Assembly (NCBI GenBank): GCA_947039455.1
Contig: CAMQZB010000016.1
Location: 1-38,978 of the forward strand
From: an uncultured Clostridia bacterium
GTDB taxonomy: Bacteria > Bacillota > Clostridia > Christensenellales > CAMQZB01
Reading direction: 5' to 3'
DNA length: 38,978 bases
Part shown: one piece after another, positions 6,478 to 15,194 of the stretch
How the letters are laid out: each line of letters opens with the position of its first letter
Numbering within the stretch: the first letter of the stretch is position 1
Program-made: the position numbers and the translations under genes
The notes under the pieces: model-generated
Databases searched by the model: none
Seen by the model: the letters and a program-made list of their open reading frames with translations, nothing else
What the model was told of the DNA's origin: nothing

Positions 6478-9400
6478 CGAATTTTGATTTTTTAAAACTA
6501 GATAAGGGGTTTGACGGCTTTTCGAATGTGGCTATTACTGCGGAAAAGTTGCTACATATCGACCTTGACTCTAGCATAATAAGTTGCCGTCGTGCGATGG
6601 AGTTTGCTGTGAAATGGATGTATTCCGTTGACAGCGATTTAGTGATGCCCTATGACAACAGTTTGTATTCTATTATGTCCACGGAAGAATTTCGTGATAT
6701 CGTTGGCATTGATATTTTGCGAAGAATGGAATTTATTAGAAGTGTTGGAAACAATGCTGTTCATAGTAGCAAAAAAGTAGATTTAGAGCAAGCTACATTA
6801 TGCCTTGAAAATCTTTTTATTTTCCTTGGTTTCATTGCATACTGTTACAGTGGTGATGACTATGTTGAAACAAAATTTAACCGTGATTTATTAAATCAAA
6901 AAGACGAAGCTGTCACACCTTTAGAAGTTCCTGATGTGGATTTAGCGAAACTAATTGCTGAAAATAAGGATTTGAAAGAAGCTCTTACCGCTCGTCGTGA
7001 AGAAAAAATTCAAACTTACGTGCCAAAACCACTTGAACTTTCCGAATATAAAACTCGCAAGATTTACATTGATGTTATGCTTGCGGACATCGGTTGGGTT
7101 GAGGGACAAAACTGGCTGAACGAAGTTGAACTTCAAGGTATGCCAAACGCTTCAGAAAAGGGCTTTGCTGATTATGTTTTGTATGGCGATGACCACAAAC
7201 CCCTTGCTGTTATCGAGGCAAAACGCACTTGCGTTGATGTGGTGAAAGGTCGTCAACAAGCCAAGCTTTATGCTGACATTTTGGAAAGACAACACGGCAG
7301 ACGTCCTGTGGTTTTCTTGACTAACGGTTTTGATACCCGTATTGTTGACGGACAATATCCTGAACGCAAAGTTGCAAATGTCTATTCTAAACGTGATTTA
7401 GAAAAACTATTCAACTTGCGTCGTATGAAAATTAGTCTAAAAAACATTTCAGTTAATGAAAATATTGCAGGTAGATATTATCAAAAAAGTGCTATCAAAG
7501 CGGTTTGCGATACTTTTGACACCAAAAACCGAAGAAATGCGTTGCTTGTAATGGCTACTGGTTCAGGAAAAACAAGAACAGTCATTGCCCTTGCCGATGT
7601 TCTTCTTCAACATGGTTGGGTGAAAAATATTCTATTCCTTGCTGACCGAACTTCTTTAGTGCTCCAAGCTAAGCGAAACTTCGTGAATTTGCTACCTGAT
7701 TTATCGGTGACTAATCTAGTTGAGGACAAGCTAAACTACAATGCTCACTGCGTTTTTTCAACCTATCAAACTATGATTGGTTGTATCGATTCAGTGAAAG
7801 ACAGCGAGGGTAAACTCTTCACATCAGGTCATTTTGACCTTGTAATATGCGACGAGGCTCACCGCTCAATCTACAACAAATATAAAGACATTTTCACTTA
7901 TTTTGACGCACCACTTGTTGGCTTAACGGCTACCCCTAAAGACGAAATAGACAAAAACACTTACGAAATTTTCCAACTGGAAAAAGGTGTTCCAACCTAT
8001 GGCTACGAACTTGCTGAGGCAGTCAAAGACGGCTATCTAGTTGATTTCATGACTGTTGAAACAAAATTGAAATTCCTAGACCAAGGTATTATTTACGACG
8101 AACTTTCCGATGACGACAAAGAGAACTATGAAAATTTCTTTGTTGATGAGAATGGTGAATTACCTACTGAAATTAATTCGTCAGCTATGAACGAGTGGAT
8201 TTTTAACGTGGATACCATAAAGCAAGCTCTGAATGTGTTTATGACTAATGGAATCCATATTGACTACGGTGCAAAAATTGGTAAGACAATAATCTTCGCT
8301 AAAAATCACTTGCATGCAGAGAAGATACTAGAAGTATTCAACCAAGAATACGCTCATTTAAACGGCTATGCGAAAGTTATTGACAACTACATGACTTACG
8401 CTCAAAGTGCTATTGACGAGTTCTCTGAGGGTAATAAACTACCGCAAATTGCCATATCCGTTGATATGCTGGATACTGGTATCGATGTGCCTGAAGTTGT
8501 GAATCTTGTGTTTTTCAAAAAAGTAATGAGCAAAGCTAAGTTTTGGCAAATGATCGGTCGTGGTACTAGACTTTGCCAAGGGCTCATTGACGGCGAAGAC
8601 AAAAGCAAATTCTATATTTTTGACTTCTGTGGGAACTTTGAATTTTTCCGTATGAATAAAGGAAAACCATCGGCAAACACATTCTCTTTGCAAAGTGCTA
8701 TCTTTAATTTGAAAACTCAAATCGTATTCAAATTACAAGACATAGCTTTTCAAACTGATGAACTAATTCCTTTTAGAAAACAACTAGTTGACCATATAAT
8801 AAAGAAAGTTCATGAGCTTAACAAAGAAAATTTCGCTGTAAAACAGCATTTGAAACATGTGGAGATGTATGCTAGTGTAGATAAATTCAACGCTTTGTGC
8901 TATGAGGATACATTGCTAATCGCTGAAGAAATTTCACCGCTTATCACTCCTGATGAGGACGTTGCAAGTGCTATGCGTTTCGATGCGCTTATGTATGGTA
9001 TCGAACTTGCTTACTTAGTTGGCAAGAAATATAGTCGTGCGAAAAAAGATTTGCTAAAACGAGTTAGAAGCATTGCTGGCGTTTCAAATATCCCTGAAAT
9101 ACAAGTGCAATCTGAATTTATTCAAAAGATTTTGAATACAGATTATCTTGACACTGCTGGAATTAATGAATTTGAAACAATCCGTGAACGATTAAGAAAT
9201 TTGATTAAGTACATACCTAAAAAATCTGTAAAGTATATTACTAATTTTTCTGATGATATATTGTCTACTGAATGGAATGAATCGGAGCTTGAAAGTGACG
9301 ATTTAAAAAATTACAAAGCAAAAGCCGAATTCTACATACGCCAACACCAAGACAATGAAGTAGTTGCAAAACTAAAATCTAATGTTCCACTAAATTCTCT

Positions 9401-9764
9401 TGATGTGAAAGTTCTAGAACAAATCCTATGGAACGAAGTTGGAACAGAAAGCGATTACAAACTTACTTGCGGTGATAAACCACTAGGCGAATTCGTCCGT
9501 GAGATAGTGGGGCTTGATATGAATGCCGCTAAATCCGCTTTTTCCGAGTTTCTAAATAATACAAATCTTGACAGCCGTCAAATCTATTTCGTAAATCAAA
9601 TTGTGGAATACATAATTCACAATGGCTTACTAAAAGATTTCTCAGTCCTTCAAGAATCACCATTTACCGATAAAGGTAGCGTAGTTGACATCTTCAAAGA
9701 CCTATCTATATGGACAGGCATCAGAAACGTAATCAACACCATAAACTCCAATGTAGCTGCCTAG
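6474..9764 (+). CDS. hsdR: Type I restriction endonuclease subunit R
   Basis: 1096 residues. This is the ATP-dependent translocating and cleaving subunit. An N-terminal DUF4145-like helical domain (about 1-125) is followed by the HsdR nuclease domain, with D233 and the E248-x-K250 pair forming a PD-(D/E)XK site. The helicase motor has Walker A ATGSGKT (361-367), DEAH (460-463) and LTATP (484-488), plus motif VI-like QMIGRGTR further on. The C-terminal third matches the EcoEI-type R subunit C-terminal region. ATG 6474 has AAAGGAG (6457-6463) upstream and overlaps the DUF559 stop; the frame opens earlier at 6432, but that lies inside the preceding gene. The length is in the normal range, with no frameshift seen. 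Confidence 0.95.
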   Translation: MTNFDFLKLDKGFDGFSNVAITAEKLLHIDLDSSIISCRRAMEFAVKWMYSVDSDLVMPYDNSLYSIMSTEEFRDIVGIDILRRMEFIRSVGNNAVHSSKKVDLEQATLCLENLFIFLGFIAYCYSGDDYVETKFNRDLLNQKDEAVTPLEVPDVDLAKLIAENKDLKEALTARREEKIQTYVPKPLELSEYKTRKIYIDVMLADIGWVEGQNWLNEVELQGMPNASEKGFADYVLYGDDHKPLAVIEAKRTCVDVVKGRQQAKLYADILERQHGRRPVVFLTNGFDTRIVDGQYPERKVANVYSKRDLEKLFNLRRMKISLKNISVNENIAGRYYQKSAIKAVCDTFDTKNRRNALLVMATGSGKTRTVIALADVLLQHGWVKNILFLADRTSLVLQAKRNFVNLLPDLSVTNLVEDKLNYNAHCVFSTYQTMIGCIDSVKDSEGKLFTSGHFDLVICDEAHRSIYNKYKDIFTYFDAPLVGLTATPKDEIDKNTYEIFQLEKGVPTYGYELAEAVKDGYLVDFMTVETKLKFLDQGIIYDELSDDDKENYENFFVDENGELPTEINSSAMNEWIFNVDTIKQALNVFMTNGIHIDYGAKIGKTIIFAKNHLHAEKILEVFNQEYAHLNGYAKVIDNYMTYAQSAIDEFSEGNKLPQIAISVDMLDTGIDVPEVVNLVFFKKVMSKAKFWQMIGRGTRLCQGLIDGEDKSKFYIFDFCGNFEFFRMNKGKPSANTFSLQSAIFNLKTQIVFKLQDIAFQTDELIPFRKQLVDHIIKKVHELNKENFAVKQHLKHVEMYASVDKFNALCYEDTLLIAEEISPLITPDEDVASAMRFDALMYGIELAYLVGKKYSRAKKDLLKRVRSIAGVSNIPEIQVQSEFIQKILNTDYLDTAGINEFETIRERLRNLIKYIPKKSVKYITNFSDDILSTEWNESELESDDLKNYKAKAEFYIRQHQDNEVVAKLKSNVPLNSLDVKVLEQILWNEVGTESDYKLTCGDKPLGEFVREIVGLDMNAAKSAFSEFLNNTNLDSRQIYFVNQIVEYIIHNGLLKDFSVLQESPFTDKGSVVDIFKDLSIWTGIRNVINTINSNVAA

Positions 9765-9839
9765 TTTTTATGATTACTACTAGATTGCGTTCAAGAAAAG
9801 TATGCTTAACTTTGTGAAACCTTAAAATTTGTTATGCTA

Positions 9840-9878
9840 TTGTATATTGATTATATTTTTCATATAATCAATATACAA
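9840..9878. repeat. Perfect 17-bp inverted repeat
   Basis: Arms 9840-9856 and 9862-9878 are fully complementary around loop TTTTC. The stem is almost entirely A/T and is not followed by a T-run, so it is not a typical terminator. It could be a cruciform, an mRNA 3'-end structure for hsdR or the remnant of a small mobile element. Confidence 0.6.
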
Positions 9879-9954
9879 TATCCAGTGGAATTGACAAATT
9901 AGAGCTATTTAGTAATTTGAAAAACTAAACAATATAATAAAATCATATACTATA

Positions 9955-9996
9955 AAAAAAAGAAGTGCTTGTTGTGAACATGCACTTCTTTTTTTC
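9955..9996. terminator. Strong intrinsic terminator after hsdR
   Basis: A 14-bp stem (9955-9968 with 9982-9995) has core GAAGTGC / GCACTTC, flanked by A-run and T-run, so it can act in both directions. It ends the restriction-modification operon. Confidence 0.85.
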
Positions 9997-10203
9997 AAGT
10001 TCTAAAGCTATAAATCTTGTAGTTTATTATGCTAAAAAAACAACGTAACAATTAAACAAAATTCAGTAATGCATAAATCAAATAATAAATATTAAATAAG
10101 ATAAATTTGATATTTATGACAAATAGACATTAAAGCTATAATAATTCATACTTAACTACTTTAAATAGATACAAGCATATAATAATCTTTATATAATCTT
10201 AAT

Positions 10204-10249
10204 CTCAAGTTGAGTTTTCTTAGTGCCGTACTTATGCGATATCTATTAT
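10204..10249 (+). promoter_or_regulatory. Probable kdp operon control region
   Basis: A 5-bp inverted repeat CTCAA-G-TTGAG (10204-10214) is preceded by a T-rich direct repeat (CTTTATATAATCTTAATC, about 10188-10205). A -10-like TATTAT (10244-10249) lacks a good -35 at 17 or 18 bases. A weak -35 with a T-rich upstream site fits activation by KdpE, but no exact KdpE box is claimed. Confidence 0.4.
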
Positions 10250-10274
10250 AATAATAAATATCGGGGGTGTAATT

Positions 10275-10454
10275 ATGTTTTCGTTTATAATTAAGATCAA
10301 AATTTTAATTTATGATAAGATAAAGCTGTTTTCTTGTAAACATCAAATTATAGGATTTATTGCATTTATGTTTGCCTTGTCATTGTCGATGATAATTTCC
10401 ATTACGATTTGTACAATTTGTTTAACATTTCCAATTGCATTGTTTTTCATTTGA
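10275..10454 (+). CDS. Small hydrophobic protein in front of kdpF
   Basis: 59 residues. ATG 10275 is preceded by GGGGGTG (10263-10269). The N-terminal ~24 residues are basic and hydrophobic (Ile/Lys-rich) and the remaining ~35 form one long or two short membrane helices, ending in ALFFI. It is the first gene downstream of the kdp promoter and 57 bases before kdpF, so it is probably co-transcribed. Clostridium acetobutylicum is known to carry small hydrophobic genes (kdpZ, kdpY) ahead of kdpA; this may be a counterpart, although I cannot confirm homology. Alternatively it is a leader peptide. Nothing in it predicts a function beyond membrane insertion. Confidence 0.6.
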   Translation: MFSFIIKIKILIYDKIKLFSCKHQIIGFIAFMFALSLSMIISITICTICLTFPIALFFI

Positions 10455-10511
10455 AATGTTATCAATCTAAACTATTAATTTTTTCATAAAGAAAAAAGGG
10501 AGGAATGAAGA

Positions 10512-10601
10512 ATGTCTATAGCTATCATTTGTTTAAGTGCGGTTGTGGTTGCACTTGCTGGATATTTATTTTACGCATTAATTTATCCAGACAAATTCTA
10601 A
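10512..10601 (+). CDS. kdpF: KdpF, small stabilising subunit of the K+-transporting ATPase
   Basis: 29 residues, the same length as E. coli KdpF. It is a single transmembrane helix followed by the short tail ALIYPDKF, typical of KdpF (…AL..PE.F). The ribosome binding site GGGAGG (10498-10503) is 8 bases before ATG 10512. KdpF sits at the KdpA surface and stabilises the KdpABC complex. It is too short for most gene finders. Confidence 0.88.
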   Translation: MSIAIICLSAVVVALAGYLFYALIYPDKF

Positions 10602-10641
10602 ATTAACTAAAACTATTTTGAAATTAAAGGGAGGAACAGAG

Positions 10642-12375
10642 ATGTTTCAAATATTAGTAACATTAGCAATATATATGTTGATTGTAATTCCTATGGGTAT
10701 TTATTTATTCAAGGTAGCAACTTATAAGAAAACATTTGCAGATCCAGTATTTAACCGTATCGATAATGCAATTTATAAAATTGGTGGAATCGACATTAAG
10801 AAAGGCATGAACTGGAAAAAGTATGTATGTTCACTTTTAATCACTAATTTTATCATGATGATTATTGGCTACATAATTCTAAGGGTTCAATCTTTGCCAA
10901 TTTTTAATCCAAATGGCATTGAAAATATGGAAGCGTCGTTGTCGCTAAACACTATAATAAGTTTTATGACAAATACTAACTTGCAACACTATGCAGGAGA
11001 AAGTAGTTTATCTAATTTATCTCAAATGGCAGTAATAACATTTATGATGTTTGTGTCAGCAGCAAGTGGATACGCAGTTTGTGTGGCATTTGTAAGAGGT
11101 TTGACTGGTAAAGATAAATGGAATATGGGCAATTTTTATTCTGATTTAGTTCGGATAATTACTCGTATATTATTGCCACTATCAATTGCAGTATGTCTTT
11201 TTCTTGTATGGCAAGGTGTTCCGCAAACGTTCTCAGGAAATATAACGGCTACAACAATTGAGGGAACTTTCCAAGATATCGCATTAGGTCCAGTGGCAAC
11301 ACTTGAAGCAATCAAACACATTGGAACAAACGGTGGTGGATTCTTCGGAGCAAACTCAGCTACACCATTTGAAAATCCGACAATTTGGTCAAATCTAGCA
11401 GAATTGTTTTCAATGATGATTTTACCTGGAGCTTGTGTTGTTATGTTTGGTAAAATGGTAAGCAAGCCAAAAGTAATTAAACCAAAAGACTTAAAGAAAA
11501 AAAGCAGAATGGAAATATTTGGTGGTGAGGGCAAAACCGTATTCACGGCAATGTCTACTATATTTATTGTAGGATTAGTGGTTTGTTTCTTTGCTGAAAT
11601 GGCAGGAAATCCACTACTTGGGGAAGCAGGATTATCTCAAGCAATGGGCAGTATGGAAGGTAAAGAGGTTCGATTCGGAGTAAGTCAGTCAGCTTTGTTT
11701 ACCACAACAACCACTTCTTTCACAACAGGTACGGTTAACAACATGCACGATACGTTAACACCATTAGGTGGTTTTGTAGCAATGCTTCATATGATGTTAA
11801 ATCTAGTTTTTGGTGGCAAGGGTGTGGGACTTATGAACATGGTAATATATGTACTTTTAACAGTATTTATATGTGGACTTATGATTGGACGAACACCAGA
11901 ATATTTAGGCAAAAAAGTAGAGGGAAAGGAAATGAAACTTGTAGCCTTGAGTATAATTATTCATCCGCTTTTGATACTAGGATTTACAGCAATAGCTGTA
12001 TCAACTCAAGCTGGAATGTCAGCTGTCAGCAATGATGGTTTCCATGGATTATCACAAATACTATATGAATTCTCATCAAGTGCAGCAAATAACGGTTCAG
12101 GATTTGAAGGATTAGCGGATAATAATTTATTTTGGAATATAACAACAGCACTTGCAATGTTCTTTGGTCGATATGCTGCAATAATAATTCAAATGGCAAT
12201 TGCAGGATCACTAATGAGTAAACAACGTGTAAATGAAACTGTTGGAACATTACAAACAAATACTATGACATTTACAATTTCGTTAGTAGTCATTATATAC
12301 ATTTTTGCGGCACTTACATTCTTCCCAGTTCTTTGTTTAGGACCTGTGGCAGAGCATCTAGTTTTGTGGGCATAG
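10642..12375 (+). CDS. kdpA: Potassium-transporting ATPase channel-like subunit A
   Basis: 577 residues. KdpA is the K+-selective pore subunit of the high-affinity Kdp pump and belongs to the superfamily of K+ transporters with four pore loops. About ten membrane segments are visible. The second pore loop GTNGGGFFGANS begins at residue 228 and carries the filter glycines; further filter-like loops are TTTSFTTGTVNNMHD and the segment SSAANNGSGF. ATG 10642 has GGGAGG (10629-10634) upstream; the open frame begins at a TTG (10618) which I reject. The same GGGAGG-centred leader stands before kdpF. kdpB follows after 17 bases. Length is normal. Confidence 0.96.
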   Translation: MFQILVTLAIYMLIVIPMGIYLFKVATYKKTFADPVFNRIDNAIYKIGGIDIKKGMNWKKYVCSLLITNFIMMIIGYIILRVQSLPIFNPNGIENMEASLSLNTIISFMTNTNLQHYAGESSLSNLSQMAVITFMMFVSAASGYAVCVAFVRGLTGKDKWNMGNFYSDLVRIITRILLPLSIAVCLFLVWQGVPQTFSGNITATTIEGTFQDIALGPVATLEAIKHIGTNGGGFFGANSATPFENPTIWSNLAELFSMMILPGACVVMFGKMVSKPKVIKPKDLKKKSRMEIFGGEGKTVFTAMSTIFIVGLVVCFFAEMAGNPLLGEAGLSQAMGSMEGKEVRFGVSQSALFTTTTTSFTTGTVNNMHDTLTPLGGFVAMLHMMLNLVFGGKGVGLMNMVIYVLLTVFICGLMIGRTPEYLGKKVEGKEMKLVALSIIIHPLLILGFTAIAVSTQAGMSAVSNDGFHGLSQILYEFSSSAANNGSGFEGLADNNLFWNITTALAMFFGRYAAIIIQMAIAGSLMSKQRVNETVGTLQTNTMTFTISLVVIIYIFAALTFFPVLCLGPVAEHLVLWA

Positions 12376-12392
12376 AAGGGAGATAAAACACA

Positions 12393-14441
12393 ATGAAACA
12401 AAAAAGCAATAAATTTTTAAATAAAAACATATTAGCGCAAGCAACAAAAGGTGCATTTGTAAAACTTAATCCGTTATACATGATGAAAAATCCTGTAATG
12501 TTTGTAGTGGAAATTGGATTTGTTATAACTTTAATTCTTTCAATTTTCCCATCGTTATTTGAAGCTAACAGTAATGATATGAGAACATACAACATCATTG
12601 TATGTGTAGTGCTTTTCATCACACTGTTATTTGCAAACTTTGCAGAAGCGATTGCTGAAGGAAGAGGAAAAGCACAAGCGGAAACCTTGAAGAAAACGCA
12701 AAAAGAAACTAAAGCAAGACTTCTTAATCAAGATGGAACTGAAACAATAGTTAATTCATCTGACTTGAGAAAAGGCGATGTAGTTATAGTATCAATAGGC
12801 GAATTAATTCCAAATGATGGTGAGGTTATTGAGGGCGTAGCAACTGTTGATGAGTCAGCAATCACGGGTGAATCAGCTCCAGTAGTAAGAGAGAGCGGTG
12901 GTGACTTTTGCAGTGTTACAGGTGGAACAACCGTTGTCAGTGACAGCTTAAAAATTAGAATTACATCAGACCCAGGAAACAGTTTCCTTGACAAGATGAT
13001 TAAATTAGTAGAGGGCGCATCAAGAAAGAAAACGCCAAATGAAATAGCACTAAATACGCTTTTAGTTTCATTGACAATTATTTTTCTTATAGTAATTATT
13101 ACATTGTATCCAATTGCAGCATATAGCGGAGTTTCACTTTCAATCGCAACACTTGTTGCACTTGCTGTGTGTTTAATTCCAACTACTATCGGTGGATTGT
13201 TGTCAGCTATTGGTATTGCAGGAATGGATAGGGTAACAAGATTTAATGTTATCGCTATGTCAGGAAAAGCGGTAGAAACTTGTGGCGACGTTGATACTAT
13301 GATTTTAGATAAGACAGGAACAATCACTTTTGGTAATCGTCTAGCTGCTGAGTTTCTAACAGTTAATAATGTAACTAAAGATGATCTAATTAAAAATGCA
13401 ATGATTACTTCATTGTGTGATGATACTCCTGAAGGAAAATCAACGCTAGAACTTGGTAAGAAATTAGGTTATGCAGTGCCTGTGATAGATGTGAAAGAAG
13501 TATTTGAATTTTCAGCACATACAAAAATGAGTGGTGTTGATTTGACCGATGGAACTAGGATTAGAAAAGGTGCAAGTGAAGCTATTTCAAAGTATGTTTT
13601 AGCAATGGGTGGTAAGATACCAACTGATTTGCAAGCACAAGTAAATGAAGTTGCATCACTTGGAGGAACTCCTTTGACGGTGTGTTGTGATGATGTGATA
13701 TTGGGCGTAATTTATTTAAAAGACACAGTTAAACCAGGAATGAGAGAGCGTTTTGAAAGATTGCGAGCAATCGGAATTAGAACAATAATGTGTACAGGTG
13801 ATAACCCATTGACGGCGGCAACTATTGCAAGTGAAGCTGGAGTAGATGATTTCGTTGCTGAATGTACACCAGAAGATAAAATTGAAGTTATTAAGAAAGA
13901 GCAAGATAAGGGGAAAATCGTTGCAATGACTGGAGACGGAACAAACGATGCACCTGCACTAGCACAAGCAAATGTGGGTTTAGCAATGAACAGCGGAACA
14001 ACAGCTGCCAAGGAAGCTGCTAACATGGTAGATTTGGATTCTGATCCAACTAAAATATTAGAAGTTGTGGAAATTGGTAAACAAATGTTGATAACCCGTG
14101 GCAGTTTGACTACATTCTCAGTAGCAAATGATATTGCAAAGTATTTTGCAATTATCCCCGCTATGTTTATGCTAGCAATACCAGAACTACAATTATTGAA
14201 TATCATGTCATTAGCAACTCCTAGCAGTGCTATCTTATCCGCATTGATATTTAATGCAATTATTATTCCTTGTTTGATACCACTTGCTATGAAAGGTGTA
14301 AAATATAGACCGATGTCAAGTAGCAAAATGCTGGCTAGAAACTTGCTAATTTATGGACTAGGTGGAGTAATAACACCATTTATAGGAATTAAAATCATTG
14401 ACTTAATAGTATATCCAATACTTCAAGTATTAGGATTGTAA
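12393..14441 (+). CDS. kdpB: Potassium-transporting ATPase ATP-binding subunit B
   Basis: 682 residues. KdpB is the P-type ATPase subunit that drives K+ uptake through KdpA. The phosphorylation motif DKTGT has its Asp at residue 306. The actuator loop TGES is at 158-161; the Ser corresponds to E. coli Ser162, whose phosphorylation shuts the pump off at high K+. The hinge [11 protein letters not shown] and the KdpB-typical [16 protein letters not shown] stretch are intact. N-terminal and central membrane segments are complete and length matches the family. The start has AGAAGGGAG just upstream; kdpC follows after 13 bases. Confidence 0.97.
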   Translation: MKQKSNKFLNKNILAQATKGAFVKLNPLYMMKNPVMFVVEIGFVITLILSIFPSLFEANSNDMRTYNIIVCVVLFITLLFANFAEAIAEGRGKAQAETLKKTQKETKARLLNQDGTETIVNSSDLRKGDVVIVSIGELIPNDGEVIEGVATVDESAITGESAPVVRESGGDFCSVTGGTTVVSDSLKIRITSDPGNSFLDKMIKLVEGASRKKTPNEIALNTLLVSLTIIFLIVIITLYPIAAYSGVSLSIATLVALAVCLIPTTIGGLLSAIGIAGMDRVTRFNVIAMSGKAVETCGDVDTMILDKTGTITFGNRLAAEFLTVNNVTKDDLIKNAMITSLCDDTPEGKSTLELGKKLGYAVPVIDVKEVFEFSAHTKMSGVDLTDGTRIRKGASEAISKYVLAMGGKIPTDLQAQVNEVASLGGTPLTVCCDDVILGVIYLKDTVKPGMRERFERLRAIGIRTIMCTGDNPLTAATIASEAGVDDFVAECTPEDKIEVIKKEQDKGKIVAMTGDGTNDAPALAQANVGLAMNSGTTAAKEAANMVDLDSDPTKILEVVEIGKQMLITRGSLTTFSVANDIAKYFAIIPAMFMLAIPELQLLNIMSLATPSSAILSALIFNAIIIPCLIPLAMKGVKYRPMSSSKMLARNLLIYGLGGVITPFIGIKIIDLIVYPILQVLGL

Positions 14442-14454
14442 TTGGAGATAAATT

Positions 14455-15090
14455 ATGAAAACAAAAATCAAAACATGTCTTAACGGAATAAAGAAACCTT
14501 TATTAATTACATTAATTTTATTTATAATATGTGGATTAATATATCCACTAATTATGACTGGAATATCTCAACTGTTTTTCCCTTATCAAGCTAACGGAAG
14601 TTTAATTGAAGTTGATGGTAAGGTGGTAGGATCTGAACTTATAGGACAAGATTTTACTGAAGATTATTACATGAAATGTCGCCCATCAGCAATTGATTAT
14701 AACACGTATACGGAAGAACAAATTGACAGTGGAGAGTACACTGGTGTATCATCTGGATCAGATAATTTAGCACCAACGAACCCTGAATTGGTTGAGCGTG
14801 TTGAAAATGACATAAATGAATTTTTAAAGAAAAACCCAAATATTTCTAAAGAAGATATTCCTACAGATTTGATGACGGCATCAGGCTCTGGTCTTGATCC
14901 ACATATATCACCAGAATCAGCACAAGTGCAATTAGATGCGCTTGTAATAGCTACTGGATTATCTCTTGAAACTTTGAGTGAAATCGTAGAAAATAATACT
15001 GTTGGAAAGGGGTTTGGAATATTTGGAGAAAGCACGGTTAATGTATTTGGTGTGAATCTTGAAATAGCTAAACTTATGGGCAAAATTTAA
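14455..15090 (+). CDS. kdpC: Potassium-transporting ATPase subunit C
   Basis: 211 residues. KdpC is the single-span subunit that caps KdpA and KdpB and raises ATP affinity. A cytoplasmic basic start is followed by one membrane helix (about 17-40) and an extracytoplasmic domain. Family landmarks are GSELIGQDF, the YYMKCRPSA segment (YFxxRPSA in most homologues), DLMTASGSGLDPHISPESA and VNVFGVNLEIAKL at the end. The SGSD loop after EYTGVS is also typical. TTGGAG stands 8 bases before ATG 14455. A hairpin follows the stop. Confidence 0.95.
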   Translation: MKTKIKTCLNGIKKPLLITLILFIICGLIYPLIMTGISQLFFPYQANGSLIEVDGKVVGSELIGQDFTEDYYMKCRPSAIDYNTYTEEQIDSGEYTGVSSGSDNLAPTNPELVERVENDINEFLKKNPNISKEDIPTDLMTASGSGLDPHISPESAQVQLDALVIATGLSLETLSEIVENNTVGKGFGIFGESTVNVFGVNLEIAKLMGKI

Positions 15091-15107
15091 TATAAATTAT
15101 TTAAGAA

Positions 15108-15137
15108 AGCAGAGGTAAAACATCTCTGCTATCTTTT
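15108..15137 (+). terminator. Hairpin after kdpC, probably a partial terminator
   Basis: AGCAGAGGT (15108-15116) pairs with ATCTCTGCT (15122-15130, one G-T), followed by ATCTTTTA. The T-tract is imperfect, so some read-through from kdpFABC into kdpDE is likely. Confidence 0.6.
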
Positions 15138-15143
15138 ATATGG

Positions 15144-15172
15144 TTGCGGTGCTTGAAAAAAAGTGATATAAT
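15144..15172 (+). promoter_or_regulatory. Promoter of kdpDE
   Basis: TTGCGG (15144-15149), 17-base spacer, TATAAT (15167-15172). The ideal -10 suggests that the sensor and regulator are made at a basal level independently of the kdpFABC promoter. Confidence 0.7.
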
Positions 15173-15194
15173 TTAAAATATAGGAGAATGTTTT

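Larger units (their letters stand above)
9765..10274. other. Intergenic region between hsdR and the kdp locus
   Basis: This 510-base AT-rich stretch holds a perfect 17-bp inverted repeat (9840-9878), the hsdR-side terminator (9955-9995) and the kdp promoter region (10180-10260). From about 10000 to 10180 I see only A/T-rich sequence without clear structure. No match to the ydaO (c-di-AMP) riboswitch core, sometimes found before kdp genes, was recognised. Confidence 0.65.

Noticed and set aside
9996-10274. ydaO/c-di-AMP riboswitch ahead of the kdp genes
   Set aside because: No G-rich conserved core or expected stems can be recognised in this A/T-rich stretch.
12728-14326. Long antisense open frames (about 200 codons) inside kdpB
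   Set aside because: They lie opposite a fully conserved gene, have no ribosome binding site and show the residue bias of a shadow frame.
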